Translations under genes and position numbers: made by a program
NCBI GenBank assembly: GCA_009760855.2
Contig: WPIO01000014.1
Span: 1,701,501 to 1,765,500 of the forward strand
Direction of reading: 5' to 3'
Source: Cristatella mucedo
Lineage: Eukaryota; Bryozoa; Phylactolaemata; Cristatellidae
Length of the DNA: 64,000 nt
Notes under the pieces: model-generated
The model's input: only the letters and a program-made list of their open reading frames with translations
Told to the model about the DNA's origin: nothing
Database searches by the model: none
Part shown: in pieces, positions 45,443 to 55,809 of the stretch
Numbering within the stretch: position 1 is the first letter of the stretch
Layout of the letters: every line of letters begins with the position of its first letter

Positions 45443-46560
45443 TGGCTTGACGAAGGAGATCGATCGCGATCATTGTGTGGACTAAGAAGAGCTTATGCAG
45501 TTCCATCAGTTCATTTCGCCGATTGTCTGCACGAATGTCTTATTCTAAAGCTCCAGCGTTAAGCATGTTTGATTTTGCATACTGTCTTTGCCAATGAAAA
45601 CATGCTTCCTAAAGTGTGTCGATTTCTTTTATCGAAGTGACTCGGTTGTTCGAGCGGGCATCATGTCGACGGGAAGCCCGAGTGATAGCAGCATGTGCCG
45701 GGCTCATTTTCACGCCCGTAACTTGTTTTATGAAGTGCTGAACGGCAGTTCTTTATTTGCTCTAGGAATGTTTGCCGACAGAGTGTTTCATGAGCTGGAG
45801 GCCATCGACAAACCCCAGGGGCTTGTACATTTCATTGCTCAATTGAGTGAGCTGTCGATACTAAGGATGTACGGTTATCACAGTAGAGATTGCTACTTTG
45901 GTTGCACGTTTAGGCTTGTGCGAGTTTGATTGCAGCACTATGCTGAGTCACGTGCACAGAGTGTATTGCACTCGGATGCCGAGCTGCAATCACAGCGTCT
46001 GTGGTAGTCTGCCACCTCAAACTGCATCAGACAGCGGCTCAACTTTATCTATTCGATACAGGTAGAAACCACTAGCGTTTGAGCGAGATCGTGGCTTTTC
46101 AAGTTAAGTGCGACCTATTCACACCAGCCAAGTGCTTAAGGGAGGAAAAACGTACGTCCGGCCTGAGCTGATCCCATAAACCTCTGTGCCACCAGTCGTG
46201 TGCTCTATTCATTGGAACTATCGAAACTATGAATTGATTGCACTCTGAAAGATATGTTGAGAATGATCATAATAACAATAACAAAGACTACAGTAGGTTA
46301 TGTGCTTGATTCATAAATGAGCTTCTTCACTATTCAAGTGCTTTAAAACTCACTGTACGAGAATCCCTACCTAAGGATTAGTGTCTTCCTCGATGTCAAG
46401 CATGCAAATGCAACTTGGCGTAATACTTAAACCACTGTGCCAACATTAAGATACTCGTAGCCACTGGTTAGCAAGACGTAGCCGGAAAGTAACCCTCGAG
46501 GGCTGTAAATTCTCACTGACGTATCTGCAGCTGAAACTCGTAGCCCCACTGAATGCACTG
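45443..46560. other. 3' flank of the unit 2 secreted-peptide gene
   Basis: Highly similar to 19,864-20,985. The 113-codon open frame at 45,588-45,929 differs from its unit 1 cognate by 12 amino acids for 14 base changes and is probably not translated. Confidence 0.5.
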
Positions 46561-46564
46561 ACAT

Positions 46565-47465
46565 GTTCTTTTATAATGCTGCAAAGGAGTAGAAGGCGTG
46601 AACGAATTCAGAAACGACCACTCGAGGCGCTATACTGATGCAACAATCGTAAAGCGATATTTCATTTCAGCTTCCGTTTACTGTCGCTCGTGAACTAATG
46701 GTACGGGATGGATGCTCGCTCTTGCTTAGCTGATGCTGGGTGCTGCAGCAACCGCATGGAGCCCAGGACGAACATTCTGCCGAGCGCGTGTCATCCATGA
46801 TGGGTCGCAGACCACGTGGTTTCCAGGGAGTCTGGTCTAGTGCAAATAAAGTCTTACGTACTAAAGATGTGCTCTATTTGTATGCGTATATGCATACATT
46901 ATAAATGCAAATATATATTCGTCTACCGTTTTGCTTGGCAACAAGCATCGTTGCTTCATCACCGCTGCAGACTAAATGCTGCATCCGAATTCCAGGAAAC
47001 TCTTTCCTCAGCTGGTAGCTTTGTACCTTACACGCTTATCTGTACTTATTTATATTCAAAGTTTCAAATTATCATTGCTCGATCCCTCCAGGAAAGGTAA
47101 AATTCTTGCTCATTTGTCGAGAAATAACCTTTTCTATAGTTTGATGAGCATTTTTGCTCGTCCTGTACCTCCGCATACCTTGGATCCTGGATATATTCAA
47201 GTCGGTTGCGAAATCTGATCGGACCGTCACAAATTAATCTCACTAAAAAATATTTTAAGTTACACAAATAAGTAGCATGAGGCCTTTAAAAGGCTCTACT
47301 AAGCATTGAATTGGACAATTTTACAATCTTTTCGCAAAGACATTGTGTATGATTTTACTTAGAAAATGCAAGGCGTTAAACAAAAACATACCTTAGACGG
47401 CGAAGTGTATATAGCCTGAAGGAATATTCTAAGCAAAGCCGAAATTGATAAAGCATCACTGTAAA
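46565..47465. other. Extra sequence in unit 2, no gene recognised
   Basis: About 900 bases here replace only ~140 bases in unit 1 (20,985-21,120). A short shared word (gcaa-atcgtaaagc) lies near 46,632 and 21,012. I found no terminal repeats or domain. Frames at 46,816-47,100 and 46,976-47,218 overlap each other and look random. Confidence 0.35.
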
Positions 47466-47737
47466 AAAGGGTCTTCTCTGTAAAACATTTCAGCCAAAAT
47501 CTCGAAAATCTGATCAAAATAGGACAAACAGCCAAAATCCATTAACGAAGAACTAAATCTTGAATAAAATTTGAATAACGTGCTTTATATTTTGTTTACT
47601 TCAGTGCAATGAATGTTTTTGAGATTCATAAAATTCTTGAGGAATCGGCAGTCTCAAAAATAATACCGGAAACAAATCAATCCAATACGAAAGTAACGTC
47701 AATCGGCATTACATTACATACCTTAAACAGCATTTAA

Positions 47738-48353
47738 TAATAATAATAATAATGTACTTGATAAAGCGCCCTCAGAGAACTCAATCTCTCTCTAGGCGCT
47801 TTACATTTGCTGCTAAGGGAAACGCAATTGAATGGTGAGAAATATCATGCTTGATAAACAACATGAATAACATGGTTATGGGTGATATGCACAGGGTCAG
47901 CATGCAAATGTGGTTAGTGGTAGCATGCACAGTTTCAGCACGCATAAGCACACCAAGGACAAATCACAGGGACCCAGTAAATGCTGTCGTAAATTGGTGT
48001 TTTTAAGTTCTTTTTAAATGTGGTCAAGTCAAGGGATGCTGTGACGCAAGTCGGGATTGAGTTCCAGGCTTTGTAAGCATACGAACTAGATGCACGGTCT
48101 CCAAAGGATTTGAGGTATGTAAGAGGTATTGGTAAGCTATTGGATTCCAAAAAGCGGGTGGTACGATGCTTGGGCTGGTGGGGGAGTAGATCTGAGAGAT
48201 AGGCTGGAGCCAGAGAATGAAGTGACCTAAAAGTGAGTGACAAACCTTGAAGTCGATCCGTTGCTTGACTGGTAGCCAGTGCAGGTCGGCGAGAAGTAGT
48301 GTGATGTGCAGTGTGATTTGGCAAATGCGACGCTCAAGACAGACGAGCCTAGC
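47738..48353 (-). mobile_element. LINE A 3' fragment at the unit 2/unit 3 junction
   Basis: AAT tail (47,738-47,752), intact hairpin (aaagcgccctcagagaac ... ctctaggcgcttta, 47,763-47,802), 3' UTR, and a C-terminal coding region open on the minus strand at 48,324-47,935 with KSFGDRASSSYAYKAWNSIP. It ends abruptly at about 48,353 where unit 3 begins, at the same internal point as the fragment at the left edge of the window. Confidence 0.85.
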
Positions 48354-50415
48354 TCGACAAGCAATTCACATGGATTGATGGATTGATTGGATTGATTGCG
48401 AAAAAATGCTTCTCAGAAGAAAATACATGAATATAACGGGCGTTTTTCGCATAATTTAGTTTGATGGTCACAAAAGCCAATACCCAATTGAAATTGGAGT
48501 CAAATTCACTGATAGCTTTTATCAGTGCTCTTCAGACATTTTATATTGCAAAATCCTCCAGAAAACTGTACTGTATCGTCATTTTGGAGTATCATCAAGT
48601 TAACGAGCTAAAATCTTCGAAGTAGCTCTTCAATCGCGTTTTTTAGTTTCATCTAGACTAAAATAAATTGGCTTTTTGTGGACATCATTGTTGATCAGGT
48701 CCACATAATGGGCTAGCCATAGATGTGTTTAGACAGCATGAGATTCGAGAATCTTCGCACGGCATCTAACGGATTGGGGTATTTGTTAAATGAACGTGTC
48801 TAATTTTGACATGTTTTCCTTGGTAGATTTTTTGTTGAATCAGACTGTTCCAGGACATGATGGCTAAGAGCTCCCATACTAATGTTGGGGTATTACAAAA
48901 TCCTTGGTTTTCTACTGCAGCATATAAATATTTTCTGCATGATGATTGACGTCATGCACACCTAAATACAGTGGGTAGCTACTCCGCAATGGGCATGCAC
49001 CATACTTGGGAGTAATTGGCAATGGCTTGGTCTCTGAACACTAGCTTCACACAAAAATGCGATTCAGAACTGCCTTTCTTTTCTGCATGGTGTAGAAAAT
49101 ACTCCTACTAATCTCATTAATATTTGGTTTAGCAATTTCTCTTCGTAAGGGCTTCTTTGAAATAGCTCGGGGTTAGGCTCCTAAAGTTCGGACTTGTTTA
49201 GACACGGATACAACATCAAAATTGGTCCATGCATTTGTGACATCCCTTCTTGACTTCTGCAAAACTATGCAGCCAGGCTTGTCTGTCGTGAGAGTCGCAG
49301 TTGCCACGTCACACCACTTCTCACCGACCTGCACTGGCTCACAGTCAAGCAACGCACCCAAATAAAGAATCCTTCACTCACTTTTAGGTCCCTTCGTTTT
49401 TTGGCTCCAGCCTACCTATCAGATATACACCCACTCCAAGTTAAACATCGTACCACCCGCTCTTCGGAATCAAATTTTTTACTTATGCCTCGTAAAACCT
49501 CAAATCTTTTTGAGACCATGCCTTTAGTTGGCATGCTCCAAAAGCCTGGAATTTACTTGCGTCACGACATCCCCTGACTTGACCACATTTAAATTGAAAT
49601 TAAAAGTGCATTTACTTATTACAGCATTTAGTGGGTCCGCTTCATTCGTCCTTTATGTGCTTAAGCGCGCTGAGACTTTGCATGCTGCGACTAACCATAC
49701 TGGAGTGCTGACCCTGTGCATTTCACCCCTGACCATGTTATTCTTGTTGTTTATTGAGCATGCTACCGCTTACCACTCGATGGTGCTTCCTTTGCAGCTA
49801 ATCTAAAGTGCCTAGACAGAGACTGAGTTTTTGAGGGTGCTTTAGCAAGTGTGTTATTGTTGTTATTATTAATATTATTCTTATAGGCTGCTTTTTCTTC
49901 ACGATTCCGTCCGTGGTCCTAGTCCTAGTCGTGCAGTTGGCAATCCTTTATTTCCCACTGCAAGCCGTCCTGCTGCTTACTAATTGAGGCTCTTAAATTA
50001 GTTAAACTTTATGTTTGAAGTCACTGTCTACAAGTTGGTTTACACCGTGTCAGCAGATTGGAGGCTGGCTAAAAGCGATTCCCCTACTCGCAGTAATATG
50101 CACGTGACCTCGGCACATCTATCGGTCTGTGATGCCGCTGCAGAAATTTCAATCTTTCGCCGAGTTCGGGGCATGCGGCGATTCAGCCATGGTGTAATTT
50201 TCAAAATGGACACCAAGTGCTGCCAGGTTATCCAGTTTCCTCTGTACAGGATGTTTAAAAGGGTCTTCAGGCTGTTACCACGTAAAGGTAACGGCAGCGC
50301 ATGTTCGAATTCAATCTCAGCTACTAACTGCCGCCGGATTGGACAGCAAACGGCGGCCGAAAAAGCTAATGCAACTACACAGTGTCAGTGATCAACCGAA
50401 AAAAGAATACCGTCC
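48354..50415. repeat. Tandem segmental duplication, unit 3 (truncated)
   Basis: Matches unit 1 from about 36 to ~1,085 in the same order. Examples are the stretch reading gatggtcac near 48,464 and 119, and the landmark cgagttcggggc at ~50,161 and 842. It is interrupted by a + strand LINE A fragment (49,175-49,885) and carries ~260 extra bases around 48,700-48,960. Homology stops near 50,415, where a cluster of LINE A fragments begins. It contains no gene of its own. A short tract of ATTG-type tandem repeats lies at 48,374-48,399. Confidence 0.8.
49175..49885 (+). mobile_element. LINE A 3' fragment inserted in unit 3
   Basis: + strand C-terminal region (leading to the tttttggctccagcctacc and aaagcctggaatttac words), 3' UTR, hairpin (49,805-49,848, arms decayed to aaagtgcc/ggtgcttt) and ATT tail. 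Unit 1 is uninterrupted across the site (about 565), which identifies this as an insertion. Confidence 0.8.
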
Positions 50416-50589
50416 ACTGAAACAAAAAGCATCCTATTTAACACGCCGGAAGACCAGTTTAGTAGTGAGTTTCAGGAGTCGCGTGGCATATGGTCAGCAA
50501 CGCTGCAGCGAACAGTTTCTATAAAGTAGGCTCCGAGTAAGCAGCACGACAGGAGAGTGGTGTGTGAACCGCTTTTCGCTTTTTCGGTC

Positions 50590-51440
50590 CCTTCATTCGG
50601 TTTTTTCACTCACTTTTATGTCCCTTCATTCTTTGGCTCCAGCCTACCTATCAGATCTACTCCCCCACCAGGCTAAGCATCGTACCACAGGCATTTCGGA
50701 ATCCAATCATATACCCATGACTCGTATGAACCTCAATTCCTTGAAGATCATGCCTTTAGTTTGTATGCTCCCAAAGCCTGGAACTTACTTCCGACTTGCG
50801 TCACGACATTCCCCTGACTTGACCATATTAAAAAATAAACTAAAAAGGAATCTACCTTAAATCCTTTGGAGACCGTGCATTTAGTTCGTATGCTCCCAAA
50901 GCCTGGAACTCCCTCCCGACCTGCGTCAGAACATCCCCTGACCTGACCACATTTAAAAGGAACCTAAAAACACACCTATTTAGGACAGCATTTAGTGGGT
51001 CCCTGAGATTTGTCCTTGATGTGCTTATGCGTACTGACACTGTGCATGCTGCCACTAACCACATTTGCATGCTGACCCTGTGCATGTCACCCCTAACCAT
51101 ATTATTCATTTCGTTTGTTTTTCAAGCATGATTTTACTTACCATTCAATTGCATTTCACTTTACAGCAAATGTAAAGCGCCTAGAGAGAGATTAAGTTCT
51201 CTGAGGGCGCTTTATCATTTAGTGCGTCCATGGGATTCGTTCTTTGGGTGCTTATGCGTGCTAAAACTAAGCATGCTGCCATTAACTCTATTTGCGTGCT
51301 GATCTTGCTCGCGTCACCTCTAACCTTGTTACGCCTGTTATTCATTGATCATGCTATCGCTAACCATTCGATCGTGTTTCCTTCACAGCAAATTTAAATT
51401 CTTGAAAATAGATAGAGCTCTCTTATGAGGCTATAGCAAA
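50590..51440 (+). mobile_element. Cluster of three LINE A 3' fragments in head-to-tail order
   Basis: Fragments 50,590-50,850, 50,855-51,220 and 51,221-51,440 each start in the C-terminal coding region or 3' UTR and run 5'->3' on the + strand. The middle one is best preserved (ccaaagcctggaactccctc, then hairpin gcgcctagagagagattaag at 51,178-51,213). The last has a badly decayed hairpin. The lack of tails between them suggests successive truncated insertions or recombination between copies. Confidence 0.7.
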
Positions 51441-52329
51441 CGGATCGTTATCATTATTATCGACCTTCGGCCGCAGGTGAGGAGTAGATTGGTGGCCGCC
51501 GGACGCTGCACTGCATCAGTGGCTTAAATAGTGGCCGCAGGTGAGGCGTTTACAACTAATTACAGCAGCAGCAGCAGCAGGCACAGGCAACATGCCTAAC
51601 GTGGTCGCCGTGAATAAGATCATTCTACGAACGCATGCGGGCATTCTTTCAAACGAAAGGGATGGCTCAGGCGCTCCGGGTCTTTGATTCTGAGCTTGGC
51701 TGAGGCCACGCAAACTCTGCAGGCAGATAGGAGGGCTAACCCTTGATCGCCGAGCGATCGCAGCCTGTTCAGCTGTCGGTGCCGCTTTAGCCATACGATT
51801 GGGATTGCGAACGTGAAAAGCAACCGGTAAGTAACTCCTATTTCTAAGAACCGCAGCAGGTCGGCACTAACGAATCCTTGCTGGCAATACGGCCAGCCGT
51901 GTACATTTCTTTTGAGTTTCTGGTGCACCGACAGAAGGAAGACACTTGGGCTGCCAGCCTAACTAACTAAATCGCCGCATGCATTGCAGCTAAAGCACGA
52001 GCGTAGGTGAACTAAGCGAAAAAAGAGTCCGCACCGTCAAGTTTATCGTAAGACCTATGCGGCCCGCAGAGCGGCCTTAGGCCGGCATTGGTCGAAAGCC
52101 GACACTGCAAGCGGTAACAATGTCTAACGCTGCTGGTTTGGCAGAAAAGTGAGATTGTTGGCGCTGATTTTTCGCGACGCATTCTTTGAAAAGCAATAGC
52201 ATGAGTATACTCAGATGTCACTCGCGGGAGAGCATTCTTGGAATTTGTTAGCTACAGTCGCCGTAAATGCCCCGCACGGACTGTTTGATGGGCAGCAGTG
52301 TGCAGCAGCTTGGAATCAAACGGCCAACC
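51441..52329. other. Upstream region of the mucin-like gene
   Basis: Apparently single-copy and more GC-rich than the array. It has a short (CAG)n-type tract at 51,563-51,580 and a repeated ggccgcaggtgagg word (51,468 and 51,532) that resembles a splice donor (CAG|GTGAGG). A weak TATA-like word (cttaaatag) lies at 51,523. No coding exon can be supported, but a 5' UTR exon is possible. Confidence 0.3.
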
Positions 52330-53955
52330 ATGGACGTCTTCCCGAGGTACGTCTTCTGCTTTTTCGGCGCCCTGCTTTTAGCTGGAGCTTCAGCATCGAT
52401 GACGGACAACCTGAATTCACCGCAATTTGAAGTTATCGTTATGCAACCAGAAACGCAAAATTACCAGGACTATCAAGAAGCAAAGCGGTCAGAAGTCTCA
52501 CCGCTGGATAATAGCGAGCAGAAAGAACTCAGCATTACCATATTTGAGCCACCACTGCTGAGCAACGATGTAGCCATACCAACAGCTTCTAACGATGAGA
52601 CAGAAATATCACAACTTCCAAGCGACAATAGCGTCTCACAGGCAGCATTAAGCAACTATGTAGCCAAACCTCCAGCGTTCAGCAAAAAGAAATCCATATT
52701 ACAACCGAATTTAGATGACAAGAGAGCCGCACTGCTAGAATCCAGCAGTGACACAGCCCTACTACCAACATCAGGTAATGTGACAGCTGCTCCACCAAGT
52801 TCTAGCAATGAGACAGCTCTACTGCCAGCTTCCGGTAACGTGACAGCTTCTCCACCAAATTCTAGCAACGAGACAGCAGTACTACCAGCTTCCGGTAACG
52901 TGACAGCTAATCCACCAAGTTCTAGCAACGAGACAGCTCTACTACCAGCTTCAGGTAATGTGACAGCCGCTCCACCAAGTTCTAGCAACGAGACGGCCGT
53001 ACTACCAGCTTCCGTTAACGTGACAGCTGCTCCACCGAGTTCTAGCAACGACACGGCCGTACTACCAGCTTCCGGTAACGTTACAGCTGCTCCACCAAGT
53101 TCTAGAAATGAGACAGATTTACTGCCAGCTTCCGGCAACGTGACAGTCGCTCCACCAAGTTCTAGCAACGAGGCAGCCCAACTACCAGCTTCCGGTAACG
53201 TGACAGCTGCTCCGCCAAGTTCTAGCAACGACACGGCCGTACTACCAGCTTCCGGTAACGTTACAGCTGCTCCACCAAGTTCTAGAAATGAGACAGATTT
53301 ACTGCCAGCTTCCGGTAATGTGACAGCTGCTCCACCAAGTTCTAGCAACGAGACAGTCGTACTACCAGCTTCCAGCAACCAGACAGCTGCTCCATCAGCT
53401 TCTAGCAACGAGACAGCCCTCCTACCAGCATCTGGCAACCAAACTGCTGCACTACTAGATTCTAGCAGTGACAAAGCCCCGAAACTAGCTCCAGGCAACG
53501 TGACATCAAAACAACCAGCTAATAGCAACGGGACAGCTGTAACTGCAGCTTCCAGCAACGTGACAGGCCTACCACTAATATATGGGGACACTACAACTAT
53601 AGCACATACTTCCAGCAAGGAGCTCTCTGAACTGTCAGCATCCAATCATAAAGCTCTGCCAACAGCTTCTCACACAGAGACGGCATCATCGCCGGCGCCT
53701 GACAACGAGACAGTCATAGCCCAGTCATCCGGGAACGAGCCAACCATTTCACCTGCTATCCGAAACGAGACAGCCCCCATAAAATCAACCGGCGATGTGA
53801 CTGCTGCACCGCAAGCTATAAGCCACGAGCCAGCCGTACTGGCTGCTCCAAGCACGAGTTCAGTAAATGCTCTAGTCCCTGAGCCTCTGCTCGTGCTTGT
53901 AACAGCATTGATCTCTGTCCTGTCGCGTAAGCGTCTGCATAGCTGTATCATTTGA
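52330..53955 (+). CDS. Mucin-like, repeat-bearing secreted or membrane-anchored glycoprotein
   Basis: Start chosen at 52,330 because the context is strong (aaccatgg) and it opens directly on a signal peptide (MDVFPRYVFCFFGALLLAGA, cleavage near residue 22). An in-frame ATG at 52,267 would bury it. The product is 541 residues. Residues 24-137 are a charged, Ser/Asn-rich leader. Residues 138-397 hold thirteen 20-residue units of the type SSSNETALLPASGNVTAAPP, usually with two N-X-T sequons each and many Ser/Thr/Pro. Residues 398-510 are looser versions. Near 514-531 is a hydrophobic segment (ALVPEPLLVLVTALISVL) followed by SRKRLHSCII, fitting a type I membrane anchor with a short basic tail. 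There is no cysteine between signal peptide and tail. Such composition implies a heavily glycosylated, extended surface protein. I recognise no specific family. AATAAA at 54,549. Confidence 0.65.
   Translation: MDVFPRYVFCFFGALLLAGASASMTDNLNSPQFEVIVMQPETQNYQDYQEAKRSEVSPLDNSEQKELSITIFEPPLLSNDVAIPTASNDETEISQLPSDNSVSQAALSNYVAKPPAFSKKKSILQPNLDDKRAALLESSSDTALLPTSGNVTAAPPSSSNETALLPASGNVTASPPNSSNETAVLPASGNVTANPPSSSNETALLPASGNVTAAPPSSSNETAVLPASVNVTAAPPSSSNDTAVLPASGNVTAAPPSSRNETDLLPASGNVTVAPPSSSNEAAQLPASGNVTAAPPSSSNDTAVLPASGNVTAAPPSSRNETDLLPASGNVTAAPPSSSNETVVLPASSNQTAAPSASSNETALLPASGNQTAALLDSSSDKAPKLAPGNVTSKQPANSNGTAVTAASSNVTGLPLIYGDTTTIAHTSSKELSELSASNHKALPTASHTETASSPAPDNETVIAQSSGNEPTISPAIRNETAPIKSTGDVTAAPQAISHEPAVLAAPSTSSVNALVPEPLLVLVTALISVLSRKRLHSCII
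52741..53520 (+). repeat. 60-bp coding minisatellite, 13 in-phase units
   Basis: Unit starts of the form tctagcaa or tccagcag recur at 52,741, 52,801, 52,861 and every 60 bases to 53,461 without a single indel. Units at 53,041 and 53,101 are repeated almost exactly at 53,221 and 53,281, showing a recent 180-bp block duplication. The edge units (52,741; 53,401-53,461) are the most diverged, as expected if the array turns over by unequal exchange in the middle. Confidence 0.95.
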
Positions 53956-55234
53956 TTAGCTACTTCATACGATCGTCAGCTGCGTTGTGACAAGTGAGTT
54001 TCAGCAGTCACCGGTGATGCGGCTGTGAATTCTAGCACCAAGGACCGTGTCGTTGTGGGCACGAATGATGTCAGATGCAGAGCGCTTAGATGGGTTCATA
54101 AAATGTCTTGATGTACACGGGAGTCAAGGTTCCTATTTGCCTTCGCTGCCGAGCTCTCATGCTTAGTGACTAGCTAATCTTCAAGACCATGCCGAAGGCT
54201 CCTCAATGATTAGAAATAACGCTTTTAATTGCTGAAAAATTATTTATTTAGTTTTTATTTCACTTTTTGTTAATACTGAAAGTAGATAGCTAGATATTAT
54301 AATTACAAACCAAACTATATAGAGGTACTTTTTTAGGTTAAATTTGAACTATCAATTAGAAAAACCCTGTAGGCTCAACATCTGATTAGCTTTTTTCAGG
54401 AAGCATAGATTGGCTGCGTGTATGAAGCTCATTGTTTAGAGCCAGGTTAGGTTTCTGTTTGCTGCTCTGATGACTCAATATTAGATACACGACGAGGACT
54501 TCAGGAATCCAGCCACTCCTTTTAGCCCGATGCACTCACCGTGGGGGAAATAAAACTAGTATCGTCCAACTCCGTTTCCGTTACTGGATTTTTGCCATTG
54601 GTATAACTACAAATTCTGTGATTGAAAGTTGCACGCATTTCAGCTCAATTTTTGTTTCCATATTAACCAGATAACAAGTTCAATCTATGAGAATTTTTTT
54701 CTTGTGATGTTCATCCCTCATAAGTGCATGACTGCACACAAAATTATGTATTTAAAATGCTTGCATCTAGAGCCTCTTTTCAAAAAGCTGTTCCTTGAGC
54801 TAAGTTTAGGGCCAGAAGCCTACTGACACGAACAATAGTTTCCTCCGAACTGTGACCAAAAGTAGAGACCTACTTAGGTTTTAAAATCAAAGAGAGCTTC
54901 GTTGCACGGCTATTAAGGCATTATATATAAAATAAATGTTTATTGTCCTTTATGAAGTAAGATGAGGACAGCCGTTTAATTTTCATTGAATGTATGTAAA
55001 ATATTAGAGGAGCGAATGCTGGGATAGTAAAACACAGTTACCATAGTACTTTTAAGTATGAGGTCAAACGGTATGCTGAGAGATAACATGCAATCCAGAA
55101 GAAGATGCAGTACAATGTTTTCCCAAGACAATTAAAGACAGAAATATAATTAGAATAAAAGACTTGAAAGACAACCGGCTAATTAAGCCTGTTTAAATGT
55201 TGACTCTTTTGTAAACGAAATTCCGTAGGTGCAC
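53956..55234. other. Downstream region of the mucin-like gene
   Basis: AT-rich, with ATTTA-type words near 54,240-54,255 and an AATAAA at 54,549-54,554 that could end the transcript (3' UTR of ~620 bases). No other gene. The 65-codon frame at 54,629-54,826 has nothing to support it. Confidence 0.4.
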
Positions 55235-55665
55235 AATTTTTGGACTCTCCGTTAATTACCGCGGCAAGATTCCTTATGTCCTGTGTGGACAAAAAATTAG
55301 CTGTCCCATTCCTCCGCTTAAAGACAGTTGGTGACAGAAGCTTTAGCTCTACAGGTGCTAGACTGTGGAACTCGCTTCCACAACTCTTACGCAACGATAA
55401 CTACTCTCCTACTGCCGACTATGGCACATCCTTTTCAGCGGTCCTGAGCTGCTACTTCTATGCTACTCACTACCTTAACTGCTCTCCTGACTCTGCTATG
55501 CTTCCCACTTTCTCTTTGCTGCGTGAGACGAAGTCTGTTGGGTACCGAATGCGTACCGAAAGCCGCTTAGGCTGTGAGTGCGCTATACAAAACTCTCCTG
55601 CGTAACACCCACATGGTCTTTATGACTTTGTAGAGTTACAGACGGAGATGCAATACAATACAATG
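55235..55665 (+). mobile_element. LINE B 3' fragment, best-preserved copy
   Basis: The + strand encodes LKTVGDRSFSSTGARLWNSL (about 55,320-55,379), the usual C-terminal block of CR1-like ORF2 proteins, in a frame open from 55,240 to 55,605. It ends with gagttacagacggagatgca and a caata-type tail (55,650-55,668). 5'-truncated. Confidence 0.8.
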
Positions 55666-55809
55666 CAATGAGACATCTTTAAAGCATGTGCAATTATAAC
55701 AGTTGACCGAAGTCAAAGATACGGCTAGCCTTGACCTGGGAATTGGTGTGAGCCTGATCAATCAACGTATCTCCCATTCACTACAGTAAAGCTATCTGCA
55801 AATGCCAGC

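Larger units (their letters stand above)
23911..48353. repeat. Tandem segmental duplication, unit 2 (~24.5 kb)
   Basis: Collinear second copy of unit 1, interrupted by unit-specific insertions and deletions. Homology to unit 1 starts at about 23,911 (matching ~757), straight after a long LINE A fragment, so the first ~700 bases of the unit are missing here. It ends in a LINE A 3' fragment at 47,738-48,353. Unit-2-specific segments include a SINE (32,393-32,565), 34,955-36,230, a candidate solo LTR (39,060-39,371) and 46,565-47,465. Confidence 0.9.

Noticed and set aside
48374-48399. ATTG-type tandem repeat as a possible CRISPR-like or regulatory array
   Set aside because: Only a few imperfect 8-9 base units. 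An ordinary short tandem repeat in a eukaryotic context.
52656-53645. 329-codon open frame on the minus strand, antisense to the mucin-like gene
   Set aside because: It is open because the 60-bp repeat has no stop in that frame. It has no signal peptide or domain, and the sense frame has the start context, signal peptide and anchor.
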